64,000 nucleotides of DNA from contig NZ_FMCU01000023.1 of NCBI RefSeq assembly GCF_900091525.1, positions 1-64,000 of the forward strand, read 5' to 3'. The notes under the pieces were generated by a model, which did no database searches, had not been told where the DNA came from, and worked only from the letters and a program-made list of their open reading frames with translations. The stretch's first letter is position 1. Every line of letters begins with the position of its first letter. The translations under genes were made by a program, and so were the position numbers. The DNA is from Micromonospora matsumotoense. GTDB taxonomy: Bacteria > Actinomycetota > Actinomycetes > Mycobacteriales > Micromonosporaceae. This document shows positions 46,280 through 54,399 of this stretch, piece after piece.

Positions 46280-46987
46280 GTGACGACAACGCTCATCACC
46301 GGAGCCAACAAGGGCCTGGGCCTGGAAACCGCTCGTCGGCTGGTCGAGGTCGGGCACACCGTGTACCTCGGTGCCCGGGACGCCCAACGCGGCGTAGCGG
46401 CCGCTGGGCGGATCGGCGCCCGCCCGCTGCTGATCGACGTCAATTGTGACGCGTCCGTGCTGGCGGCTGCGGAGCTGGTTCGTGACCAGGTCGGTCACCT
46501 CGATGTCCTGGTCAACAATGCGGGCGTCATCGGTGCCGTCCGGCCGGCCGGGGAGGTCACCGCAGGCGACATGCTCACGGTGTACGACACCAACGTCTTC
46601 GGTGTCGTACGGGTGATGCGTGCCTTCCTGGGGCTGCTGGAGGCGGCTGCGGCTCCCGTCGTGGTGAACGTCAGCAGTGGCCTGGGCTCGCTGGCCGTCA
46701 CCGCCGACCCCGTGGGCCACGCGTCGGTGGTGCCCGTCTGGGTCCCGGCGCTGGCCTATGGTTCCGCCAAGGCCGCGCTGAACATGGTCACCGCCCAGTA
46801 CGCCCACGCGTATCCGACAATCAGGATCAACTCCGTCGATCCCGGTCACACCGCTACCGACCTCAACGGCCACACCGGTGCCCAGAGCGTCGAGGAGGGC
46901 GCCGAGATCATCGTGCGGATGGCCGTGATCGGGCCGGACGGCCCGACGGGTGGCTACTTCGCCGCCACCGGTCCGGTTCCCTGGTGA
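46280..46987 (+). CDS. Short-chain dehydrogenase/reductase
   Basis: The 235-residue SDR starts at GTG 46280. Motifs are TGANKGLGLE (cofactor), NNAG, catalytic Ser in VNVSSGLGS and Tyr-x3-Lys in YGSAKAALNM. The tail IRINSVDPGHTATDLNGHTG is typical of the classical SDR group that is controlled by MmyB-like regulators. Substrate is unknown. Confidence 0.9.
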   Translation: MTTTLITGANKGLGLETARRLVEVGHTVYLGARDAQRGVAAAGRIGARPLLIDVNCDASVLAAAELVRDQVGHLDVLVNNAGVIGAVRPAGEVTAGDMLTVYDTNVFGVVRVMRAFLGLLEAAAAPVVVNVSSGLGSLAVTADPVGHASVVPVWVPALAYGSAKAALNMVTAQYAHAYPTIRINSVDPGHTATDLNGHTGAQSVEEGAEIIVRMAVIGPDGPTGGYFAATGPVPW

Positions 46988-47075
46988 CGCATCGAGGCCA
47001 CCCGCTGCCGGGACAGCACCCGGAGGCCGTATCCGTCGAACGATCAACCAGTCACAGCCGTAGAAGGGGCCGAGT

Positions 47076-47672
47076 ATGGACAAGCCGCGCAGGGTAGAGG
47101 TCGTCCTGGACTTCGTGTGTGTGCATTCTTATCGTGGATTCAGCCGCTTTACTCGAGCCACTCGTCGCTTCCGCGCCGGTGGCGGCCAGGTGGAGACGGT
47201 CTACTGCCCGTTCCAGCTCCAGCCCGAAGCGTCCTGCGCTGGCGAGCCGCTGTTCGAGGTCTGGAAGCGGCAGCGCGGCGAGGAGGTCGCGCGTGCCCTC
47301 GTATCCGATGAGTCGTTCGGTGTTGCCGACGGTCTTGAGCTGAACTTCGGTCGGGCATGGTTCACCAACACGTTCGACGCGCACCGGATCCATGCTCAGG
47401 CGTCTACCCAGGGAAGGGGCGAGCAGATGGCCGAACGGCTGTTCCGGGCCTACTTCACCGACGGACTGAACATCGCCGATCCTGACACGCTTACCCGACT
47501 CGCAAGCGAGACGGGAGTGGTGACCAGCGAGACCGGTGCCGCCGGCCTGCGGGCCGAACTTGAGCGGGTACGACGGTTCGATGTCCAGCCGCCGGCTTTC
47601 CGCTTCGAGGGCGGACCTGTCCTGGAAGGAGAGCAGTCCGAGGAACTGTTCCTCACGACCCTCATGAGGTGA
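47076..47672 (+). CDS. DsbA-fold (FrnE-like) oxidoreductase with altered CxxC
   Basis: The 198-residue protein starts at ATG 47076 behind AAGGGG. It begins RRVEVVLDFVCVHSYRGFSR: at the place where FrnE-type DsbA homologues have CPWC the sequence is CVHS, retaining only the first Cys. The rest (LFEVWKRQRGEEVARALVSD, then NTFDAHRIHAQASTQGRGEQ and FRAYFTDGLNIADPDTLTRL) follows the all-helical insertion and polyketide-isomerase-like C-terminus of the family. It may act as a glutathione- or mycothiol-independent isomerase or chaperone rather than a thiol oxidant. Confidence 0.8.
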   Translation: MDKPRRVEVVLDFVCVHSYRGFSRFTRATRRFRAGGGQVETVYCPFQLQPEASCAGEPLFEVWKRQRGEEVARALVSDESFGVADGLELNFGRAWFTNTFDAHRIHAQASTQGRGEQMAERLFRAYFTDGLNIADPDTLTRLASETGVVTSETGAAGLRAELERVRRFDVQPPAFRFEGGPVLEGEQSEELFLTTLMR

Positions 47673-47756
47673 TCGCCAAGCCACCATCAGCACCCCTCGC
47701 CCCCGCCCCCGCCGCCGACGATGCGGGAGGGCGGCGCCCATATGCAGTTCCTTGGC

Positions 47757-48327
47757 CTACCCCGTGGGGTGCCAGTGCAAGGTTCCTGAAAACGGCGGGA
47801 TAGCAGTGGTTGCTGAGACCGTCAACAGCGGGTGCTGCTCACCGGTCAACATCGAAAGCGCCCGGGCGACCTCGTAGACGTCTGCTCGCACGTAGGTGCT
47901 CGTCGTACCCGCATCGGCTCTGCCGTTGTGGCCTGCGTATGCGCGCGCTACCGCGTATCCGAAGTTTCGCTCTACCCAGGTCAGGGTCGTTGATTTTCGC
48001 CAACCGGGCATCGGCCACCGCCCGCCTGGTGCTCGCCAACCGCCGCGGCTTGGCCACCTTCACCGCCGGATTGTCCGCCGCCGCAATGCACCCGTCCGCC
48101 ACCGCCCGCTTGTACAGACACCGCAACGCCGCGATCAGATGCTCCGCCGCACTCCGCCCACCCCGCGCATTGCGACGCGCCACCACATGCGTCCTGACGT
48201 ACTCCGCCAACCACTCGATCTCCGACGGACTCGGCTCATCCAACCAGCCACTGCCCCCAGTGCTCCACCACCCGCTTCCAATACGACCCGTACGCCCGCC
48301 GCGTACCCGCGGCCGCGTCCTCAGTCA
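47757..48327 (-). pseudogene. Decayed tyrosine-type integrase
   Basis: The N-terminal SAM-like core-binding domain is seen as RRAYGSYWKRVVEHWGQWL, then (after an extra base near 48240) DEPSPSEIEWLAEYVRTHVV and LIAALRCLYKRAVADGCIAA. The C-terminal end reads NFGYAVARAYAGHNGRADAG, then TTSTYVRADVYEVARALSML in another frame. The catalytic centre with Arg, His and most of the core is deleted between them near 48000; the terminal Tyr in TTSTYVRA remains. The deletion and the shift make it inactive. No attachment-site tRNA gene is visible nearby. Confidence 0.7.
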
Positions 48328-48393
48328 TCACACCGGACCGGATCGCAGCCGCCACCGGGCGCGGTGCTCTCCAGATACGCCGGCAGCATGCGG

Positions 48394-49230
48394 CTACAAC
48401 GCCGCAGCGACAGCGTCGAGCACCCGGATCGGGCGCAACAGGTCGTCGTAGCCGATCGGGGGGTGACCGGTCCCGACCATCCGCAGGAACGCCTCCAGAC
48501 CCGGGGCGACGTACCAGTCGTCGAGCACCAGCGGGCGGGCGGCGATGCCGGTGCGCCCCACCACCATGGCGTGGAACGGCACCCGGGCGATCTCCTCCGG
48601 CCGGACCAGGTTCACCACGACCAGGGTGTCGCCGACCCGCACCCGGGCGATCACGGTCTCGGCGCTGCGCTCCACCCGTACCTCGCCGATCTCGCCGGGT
48701 ACCAGCCGCAGCGCCACGTCGACCGAATGGATCCCGTAGAACCAGATCCCGCCGTACGGGCTGGCCTCGTCGGCCGGCCCGGTGGTGACCACCACCTGCG
48801 GCGTGCCGACGGTGGGCAGCTCGGCGACCAGCGCCTCGGTGTCCGGAATCCAACGCAGCGCCGAGTAGGACGTCAGCAGCGCGTCGTGTTCCCGGGCCAC
48901 CGCCACGATCGCCTCGGCGTCGGCTACCGAGCAGGCCAACGGCTTGTCCACGAAGACCGGCAGCCCTTCGGCCAGGAACGGCACCGCGTGCTCACGGTGC
49001 AGCCCACCGTGCCGGTCAGTGATGATCACAGCGTCGACCTGGCCGAGCAGCTCGGTCGGGGCGTCCACGATGCGCTCCACGCCGCCGTGCGCCCGGAGTT
49101 GCTCGTTGCGCTCGGTCGCCCCGCCGGCCAGCGCCACCACCCGGGTGCCGGGCGCCAACTCCCGGACGTTGAGATACTCCAGGATCTGGTCGACGTGGGT
49201 GTTCTCGGTGCCGATCATCCCGATCCGCAT
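48394..49230 (-). CDS. Gfo/Idh/MocA-family oxidoreductase
   Basis: The 278-residue protein starts at ATG 49230, overlapping the stop of the next gene upstream (ATGA). NAD-binding start MRIGMIGTENTHVDQI; then VFVDKPLACSVADAEAIV, with the Lys of the K-P motif used by this family as catalytic or substrate-binding residue. The C-terminal alpha/beta domain carries GIHSVDVALRLV. It is shorter than the two relatives upstream. It oxidises a hydroxyl on a sugar, inositol or similar ring with NAD(P). Confidence 0.85.
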   Translation of the reverse strand: MRIGMIGTENTHVDQILEYLNVRELAPGTRVVALAGGATERNEQLRAHGGVERIVDAPTELLGQVDAVIITDRHGGLHREHAVPFLAEGLPVFVDKPLACSVADAEAIVAVAREHDALLTSYSALRWIPDTEALVAELPTVGTPQVVVTTGPADEASPYGGIWFYGIHSVDVALRLVPGEIGEVRVERSAETVIARVRVGDTLVVVNLVRPEEIARVPFHAMVVGRTGIAARPLVLDDWYVAPGLEAFLRMVGTGHPPIGYDDLLRPIRVLDAVAAAL

Positions 49231-50267
49231 CAGCGGGCCCGTCCCAACCGGACCGGCCGGCCGGTGCTGGCCGACTCGTAGACCCCGAGCACCAGCTCCA
49301 GCGCCCGCCGGCCGTCCAGCGTGCCGACCAGCGGCTTGCGCCCCTGCTCGACCGCGTCGATGAAGTCCAGGTACTGGTCGCGGTGCGCGTCGTCGATCGA
49401 CTGGCCGCCGGCCGCCCCGCCCAGGTCGACCGCATGGTTGCCGTCCGGCTGGTCACCGGGGCGCTCGCCGTCGACCGTGTGGAAGTAGGTCAGTTCCTCG
49501 CGCTCGATCACCGCGCTCCCCCGGTCACCGTGTACGGAGAGCCGCACCGGAAGGCCCGGATAGGCGGCGGTGGTGGCGGACAGCGAACCGATCGCCCCGC
49601 TGGCGAAGCGGACGGTCGCCGCCACGGTGTCCTCGACGTCGATCCGGTCGTGGGCCAGCCGGTCGACGTACGCCTGCACCTCGACGGGCTCGCCCAACAC
49701 CCAGAGCAGCAGGTCGGCCACGTGGATGCCCTGGTTCATCAGGGCGCCGCCGCCATCGAGCGCCAGGGTGCCCCGCCAGCCACCCGAGTCGTAGTACTCC
49801 TGCGGCCGCCAGAACGTCGACTCGGCGATCCCGGAGGTGATCCGGCCCAGGCGGCCGGACACGACGGCCTCGTGCAGGAAGGCCGACGCCCGCTGGAAGC
49901 GGCGCTGGCTGATCACCCCGACCGTCCGGCCGGTCTCCTGCTCCGCCGCGATCACCCGGTCGGCAGCGGCCAGCGACACGTCGATCGGCTTCTCCACCAG
50001 CACGTGCTTGCCGGCGTGCAGCGCGGTCACCGCCGCGTCGGCGTGCGCGCCGCTGGGCAGGCAGACCGCCACCGCGTCCACGTCGTCGCGGACGCACGCC
50101 TGCCGCAGGCTGGTCAGCGGGTCACCGCCGAACTTGGCGGTCAACCGCACCGCCCGGGTGAGGTCGGTGTCGACCACCGCCACCAGCCGCCCCCGTTCGC
50201 CCAGCGAGGCGATCAGCCGCGCGTGCGTTGTCCCGATCACTCCTGCGCCTACCACCGCGAACCGCAT
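49230..50267 (-). CDS. Gfo/Idh/MocA-family oxidoreductase
   Basis: The 345-residue protein starts at ATG 50267 behind GAGGAGG. It has FAVVGAGVIGTTHARLIASL (Rossmann), HVLVEKPIDVSLAAADRVIA (E-K-P motif), SQRRFQRASAFLHEAVVSGR, GGGALMNQGIHVADLLLWVL (metal-free substrate domain) and the usual C-terminus. It is most similar in layout to inositol or UDP-sugar dehydrogenases. The three MocA-family genes in a row (48394-51301) suggest stepwise oxidation or epimerisation of a polyol. A short in-frame extension to 50333 is not preferred. Confidence 0.9.
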   Translation of the reverse strand: MRFAVVGAGVIGTTHARLIASLGERGRLVAVVDTDLTRAVRLTAKFGGDPLTSLRQACVRDDVDAVAVCLPSGAHADAAVTALHAGKHVLVEKPIDVSLAAADRVIAAEQETGRTVGVISQRRFQRASAFLHEAVVSGRLGRITSGIAESTFWRPQEYYDSGGWRGTLALDGGGALMNQGIHVADLLLWVLGEPVEVQAYVDRLAHDRIDVEDTVAATVRFASGAIGSLSATTAAYPGLPVRLSVHGDRGSAVIEREELTYFHTVDGERPGDQPDGNHAVDLGGAAGGQSIDDAHRDQYLDFIDAVEQGRKPLVGTLDGRRALELVLGVYESASTGRPVRLGRAR

Positions 50268-50320
50268 GGCGCGGCCTCCTCTCGATCCGGTCCTGTTCGA
50301 TTCGGTCGCGTTCGATACGG

Positions 50321-51301
50321 TCATATCGTCCACCGGCGCACCGCGCCGCCGGAGTCGGCGCTGTCCTGGGCCAACAGGGCGATCCGGGTCGCGGCCAGGC
50401 TCGCCGCCGTGTCCACCTCGGGCTCCCGGCCGGCGGCCAGGGCACCCAGCGCGTCGGCGGCCGGACGCCGGCCCGGCGGCAGCTCGACCTCCCAGGGCGG
50501 GCGTTCGGCGGTGGCCGCCAGCAGCCGGCCCTGCGCCCAGTACAGCTCGGCGGTGCCGAGGGTGCCGGTCAACCGCATCCGGTAGTCGCCGTGGTAGGGC
50601 GCGGCAGCCGGGGTGAGCCAGCTGACCTCGATGGTGGCGGCGACCGGGCCGGCCTGCAGCAGCAGTGCGCCGTAGGTGGCGAAGTCCGGCCGGGACGGGT
50701 CGCTCACCCCCACCACGGTGCCCTCGGTCGCACCGGAGAGCAGGAGGACCAGGTCGACGTCGTGGACGGCGAGATCACCGAGGATGCCGCCGTAGCTGGC
50801 CCGGCGCAGAAACCACGGTGGCCGGGTCGGCCGGTTGAGCTTGTGCGGGCCGGTGCTCGCCACCAGCACCAGCTCGCCCAGCTCACCGCTGTCGAGCAGG
50901 GCGCGGGCGGCAAGCGTCTCGGGATAGTGCCGCTTTTCCAGCAGCAGCGAGACGATCCGCCCGTGCCGCTGGGCAGCGGTGGCGATCTCGTCCAGCTCGG
51001 CCAGGTCGGTGCAGAGCGGCTTGTCGGCGAGCACGTGCGCGCCGGCGCGCAGCGCGTCGAGCACCGCCGCCGCCCGTTCGGCGTAGACGCCGGCGACCAG
51101 CACCACGTTCGGGTGCTGCTCGTCGAGAAGCCGGCGATGCTCGGTGTAGGCCGGCACGCCCTGCTCGGTCGCGTACCGCTCAGCGAGCTCCGGGTCCGGG
51201 TCACTGACCCCGACCAGAGTCACCGAATGTTGGTGGGGAAGCTCGTCGAAGGCGTACCGCACGTGGGGGTGGGCGGCGCCCAGCACGGCCAGCCGAATCA
51301 C
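50321..51301 (-). CDS. Gfo/Idh/MocA-family oxidoreductase
   Basis: The 326-residue protein starts at GTG 51301 (GGGAG 9 bases upstream). Rossmann start IRLAVLGAAHPHVRYAFDEL; AHVLADKPLCTDLAELDEIA (D-K-P motif); LLLEKRHYPETLAARALLDS; GGILGDLAVHDVDLVLLLSG. It is the first gene of a three-gene run reading leftward from a 181-base gap that carries a LacI-type operator (51371-51388), so that site probably controls the whole run. Confidence 0.9.
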   Translation of the reverse strand: MIRLAVLGAAHPHVRYAFDELPHQHSVTLVGVSDPDPELAERYATEQGVPAYTEHRRLLDEQHPNVVLVAGVYAERAAAVLDALRAGAHVLADKPLCTDLAELDEIATAAQRHGRIVSLLLEKRHYPETLAARALLDSGELGELVLVASTGPHKLNRPTRPPWFLRRASYGGILGDLAVHDVDLVLLLSGATEGTVVGVSDPSRPDFATYGALLLQAGPVAATIEVSWLTPAAAPYHGDYRMRLTGTLGTAELYWAQGRLLAATAERPPWEVELPPGRRPAADALGALAAGREPEVDTAASLAATRIALLAQDSADSGGAVRRWTI

Positions 51302-51370
51302 CGCGCCACTCCCGTCGCGCGTCGGCCGGTCCGCTGGGGTTCGGATGCCTCGGGCATGCGCCCATCCAAT

Positions 51371-51388
51371 CGTGCAACCGGTTGCACG
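51371..51388. promoter_or_regulatory. LacI-family operator 1
   Basis: CGTGCAACCGGTTGCACG is an 18-base perfect palindrome with the central CG step typical of LacI-family operators. It lies 70 bases upstream of the Gfo/Idh/MocA operon. The core TGCAACCGGTTGCA recurs in two other gaps (53007-53020 and 55494-55507). Confidence 0.85.
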
Positions 51389-51482
51389 TCAACCCGCCCG
51401 ACGGGTATTTCCGCAGCTGACCGGGTTCCCCGGGCTGACCGCGCGACAGGCCAGAGCACCGAGGTCGGGCCCACCGGCCGGC

Positions 51483-52964
51483 TCAACACGACCGCAGGTA
51501 GCCGGCCGGGTCGCGGTCCAGCCCGGCCATCCGCTCGGTCAACGCCGACCGCATCCCGGCGTCGGCGGCCAGGTCGGGGGCGAGCAGTTCCAGCAGACCG
51601 GCCGCCGAGTCGGCCCCGGTGACCGCACCCGCCAGTGCCGCCGCCCGAGGGTCGCGCAGGGGTACGCCGGCCAGCACCCGGCGGCGGCAGCGCACCCCCC
51701 AGGCGGCCACCACGAGCAGCCCCCGCGAGCCGGCCCCGGTCACGCGGATCGTCGGCACGATCCGCTGGGCGAGCTTCTGGGAGCCGTCCACCGCGATCTG
51801 GTCCAGCCGGTGGGCGAGGCGGGGATGACCGAAGCGGGCCAGCATGGTCTCGACGTAGCCGGTCAGGTCCAGTGGGGAATCGAGCGCGGGCTGCGCCTCG
51901 CTCCGCAGGTACCGGCCGGCCAGGTCGGCCAGGACCGACCGGTCCAGCGCGTCGGCCACGGTCTCGCAGCCGAGCAGCAGCCCCATCTCGGCGAGCAGGC
52001 TGTGGGCGGCGTTGAGCAGCCGCAACTTCACCGCCGAGTACGGTGCGACGTCGTCGACCAGCCGGGCGCCGGCCAGCTCCCAGGCCGGGCGACCGGCCGG
52101 GAAGTCGTCGACCACGGCCCACTGCCGGTACGGCTCGCCGACCACCACCGCCTCGTCCCGGACGCCGAGCAGCCGGGCGGCCTGCTCCCGGTCGGCCTCG
52201 GTGCTGGCCGGCGTGATCCGGTCGACGACGGTGTCCGGGAAGGTCACCCGGTCGGCCAACCAGTCCAGCAGCCCGCCCCGGGCGGCATCCCCGGCGCCGG
52301 CGACGATCCGCTCGGCGCCGCCACGCACCGCGGCGGCCAGCACCGCGCCGTTGCCGACCAGGTTGTCGCAGGAGACCAGGGCCACCGGTGCCGCGCCGGC
52401 CCGGTACCGCGCCAGCAGGCCGGCCAGCAGCAACCCGGGCGCTGTCCGCCAGACCCGGTCCGGATCCGGAATTCCGCGGCCCAGCGCGGCCAGGTCGTTG
52501 GCGAGTTCGGCGTCGTCCGGACGCGGCACGCCCGTCACCGGGTCGACCCGGTAGCCGGCCTCGGTGATGGTCAGGGTGACGACCCGGACCGCCGGGTCGG
52601 CCAGCGCGGCGACCACCGCGGCCGGTTCCTCGGCCGCGCAGCGGGCGTCGCGCAGCAGCCCGTTCACCCGGATCCGGTCCTCGGCCACCCCCCGGATCAG
52701 CACCGACGAGAGCAGCTGCTGCCGGCGCAGCGCGGCCACCGTCGCCGCCGAACGGGGGGCGACCGCGAGCACCCCCCAGTCCCCGCCGCCGGCCTCGACC
52801 GCGTCGGCGGTGAAGTCGAACACGTGGGAACGGGCGAAAGCGCCCAGCCCGAGGTGCACGATGCCGGTCGCCGCGGCCTGCACCGCCGGCACCGGCCGCA
52901 GCTCCGCCGCCAACGCGGCCACCGCCGATCGGTTCAGCACCGCCGTTCGGTCAAGCTCAGACAC
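51483..52964 (-). CDS. Mannitol dehydrogenase-family (fructuronate/mannonate-type) oxidoreductase
   Basis: The 493-residue protein matches the long-chain mannitol/fructuronate/tagaturonate dehydrogenase group: GIVHLGLGAFARSHVFDFTA at the N-terminal NAD domain, VTLTITEAGY, LVSCDNLVGNGAVLAAAVRG, and the catalytic helix VKLRLLNAAHSLLAEMG, with Lys, Asn and His in the K-x4-N-x3-H pattern. It interconverts keto sugars or sugar acids and their alcohols with NAD(P). Mannitol versus fructuronate cannot be separated here. Its promoter gap with the LarA-like gene holds LacI operator 2. Confidence 0.9.
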   Translation of the reverse strand: MSELDRTAVLNRSAVAALAAELRPVPAVQAAATGIVHLGLGAFARSHVFDFTADAVEAGGGDWGVLAVAPRSAATVAALRRQQLLSSVLIRGVAEDRIRVNGLLRDARCAAEEPAAVVAALADPAVRVVTLTITEAGYRVDPVTGVPRPDDAELANDLAALGRGIPDPDRVWRTAPGLLLAGLLARYRAGAAPVALVSCDNLVGNGAVLAAAVRGGAERIVAGAGDAARGGLLDWLADRVTFPDTVVDRITPASTEADREQAARLLGVRDEAVVVGEPYRQWAVVDDFPAGRPAWELAGARLVDDVAPYSAVKLRLLNAAHSLLAEMGLLLGCETVADALDRSVLADLAGRYLRSEAQPALDSPLDLTGYVETMLARFGHPRLAHRLDQIAVDGSQKLAQRIVPTIRVTGAGSRGLLVVAAWGVRCRRRVLAGVPLRDPRAAALAGAVTGADSAAGLLELLAPDLAADAGMRSALTERMAGLDRDPAGYLRSC

Positions 52965-53006
52965 TCGATGCTCCTTCTCGTCGCCGGCATCGGTACAGAG
53001 GGCTCC

Positions 53007-53020
53007 TGCAACCGGTTACA
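53007..53020. promoter_or_regulatory. LacI-family operator 2
   Basis: TGCAACCGGTTACA differs in one base from the perfect core TGCAACCGGTTGCA. It lies in the 87-base gap between the divergent mannitol-dehydrogenase-family and LarA-like genes, 43 and 32 bases from their starts, so it could control both. Confidence 0.8.
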
Positions 53021-53051
53021 GTAATCATCGTCGAACCGGCAGGAGGCAGCC

Positions 53052-54323
53052 GTGCACACGGAGCAGGACGTGATCGGGGCCGGCCACCCGGACCGGGTGT
53101 TGACCCAGGCAGAGCTCACCGAGGTGCTGCACCGAGGCCTCGCGGCGCTCCGGCTCGACGGGGCGCGGGTGTTGGTCATCGTGCCGGACGCCACCCGCAG
53201 CATCCCACTGGATCAGCTCTTCGACACCGTGTACGACACCCTTGCCCCCCAGACGGCGGCGCTCGACGTGCTGATCGCGCTCGGCACGCACCCGATGATG
53301 ACGCCGTTGCAGATCGCCGACCGGTTCGGCTGCCCCGACCCGGCGGCGCTGGCCCGGCGCTGGCCGGGGGTGACCTTCCACAACCACCGCTGGGACGATC
53401 CGGCGACCTTCGTCGAGCTGGGCCGGATCACGGCCGGCGAGCTGGCCGAGCTCAGCGGTGGGCGACTGGTCGAGGATGTCCCCGTCCGGGTCAACCGGAT
53501 GGTCACCGAGTACGACGCCTGCCTGGTCGTCGGGCCGGTCTTCCCACACGAGGTGGTCGGCTTCTCCGGCGGCGACAAGTACTTCTTCCCCGGTGTCTCC
53601 GGCCCCGAGCTGATCAACGTCTCGCACTGGCTCGGCGCCCTGATCACCTCGGTGGAGATCATCGGGACGCTGGGCATCACCCCCGTCCGGGCGCTGATCG
53701 AGCGGGCCGCCGCCCTGATTCCTACCCGCCGGCTGACCGTCGCGGTGGTGATCGGGCCGGGCGGCGGCGTGCAGGGCGCGTACGTCGGCCCCACCCGCCC
53801 GGCCTGGGCCGCTGCGGCCCAGCTCTCCGCCCAGGTCAACATCCGCTACCTGGACGAGCCGGTGCGCCGGGTGGTCTCGGTCATGCCACTGATGTACGAC
53901 GATATCTGGACCGCCGCCAAGGGCATGTACAAGCTGGAACCGGTGGTCGCCGACGGCGGCGAGTTGATCATCTATGCCCCGCACGTCCGCACCTTCTCAA
54001 TCACCCACGACCGGCACATCCGGCAGGTCGGCTACCACTGCCGGGACTATTTCCTGGCCGATCCGGCCCGCTTCGCCGACGTGCCCCGGGGGGTGCTCGC
54101 GCACTCCACCCACCTGCGCGGCGCGGGCAGCTACGACCCGGCCACCGGGCGGGAGAGCGGCCGGATCACGGTCACCCTGGCCACTGCGATCCCGGCGCAG
54201 GAGTGCCGGGCGGCCAACCTGTCCTACCGCGACCCGGCAGGGCTCGATCTCACGGCGCTCACCGCCGACCCGGAAACCCTGGTCGTGCCCCGGGCCGGCG
54301 AGCTGCTCTACCGGCTGCGCTGA
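53052..54323 (+). CDS. LarA-like (nickel-dependent racemase/epimerase fold) protein
   Basis: The 423-residue protein starts at GTG 53052 behind AGGAGG. It carries the LarA catalytic signature PHEVVGFSGGDKYFFPG, and the spacing equals that of Lactobacillus LarA: His166, Lys176 and His192 here correspond to His174, Lys184 and His200 with a constant offset of 8 (literature numbers from memory). Asp46 and Arg49 in VPDATRS also fit. Lys184 carries the covalent nickel-pincer nucleotide cofactor. No larB, larC or larE gene needed to make that cofactor is in the window. In sugar operons such homologues act on sugar acids or other 2-hydroxy acids, which suits this locus. Confidence 0.85.
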   Translation: MHTEQDVIGAGHPDRVLTQAELTEVLHRGLAALRLDGARVLVIVPDATRSIPLDQLFDTVYDTLAPQTAALDVLIALGTHPMMTPLQIADRFGCPDPAALARRWPGVTFHNHRWDDPATFVELGRITAGELAELSGGRLVEDVPVRVNRMVTEYDACLVVGPVFPHEVVGFSGGDKYFFPGVSGPELINVSHWLGALITSVEIIGTLGITPVRALIERAAALIPTRRLTVAVVIGPGGGVQGAYVGPTRPAWAAAAQLSAQVNIRYLDEPVRRVVSVMPLMYDDIWTAAKGMYKLEPVVADGGELIIYAPHVRTFSITHDRHIRQVGYHCRDYFLADPARFADVPRGVLAHSTHLRGAGSYDPATGRESGRITVTLATAIPAQECRAANLSYRDPAGLDLTALTADPETLVVPRAGELLYRLR

Positions 54324-54399
54324 ACCGGCCGGACCGCTGCCGTGCAGGTCCGGACCAGTGCCGTGCGGGCGAGCGGCTACCCGCCGGTGCGCTGCTGGC

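Noticed and set aside
47673..48393. An attachment site or tRNA gene next to the decayed integrase
   Set aside because: No cloverleaf-like sequence or direct repeat was found by eye.
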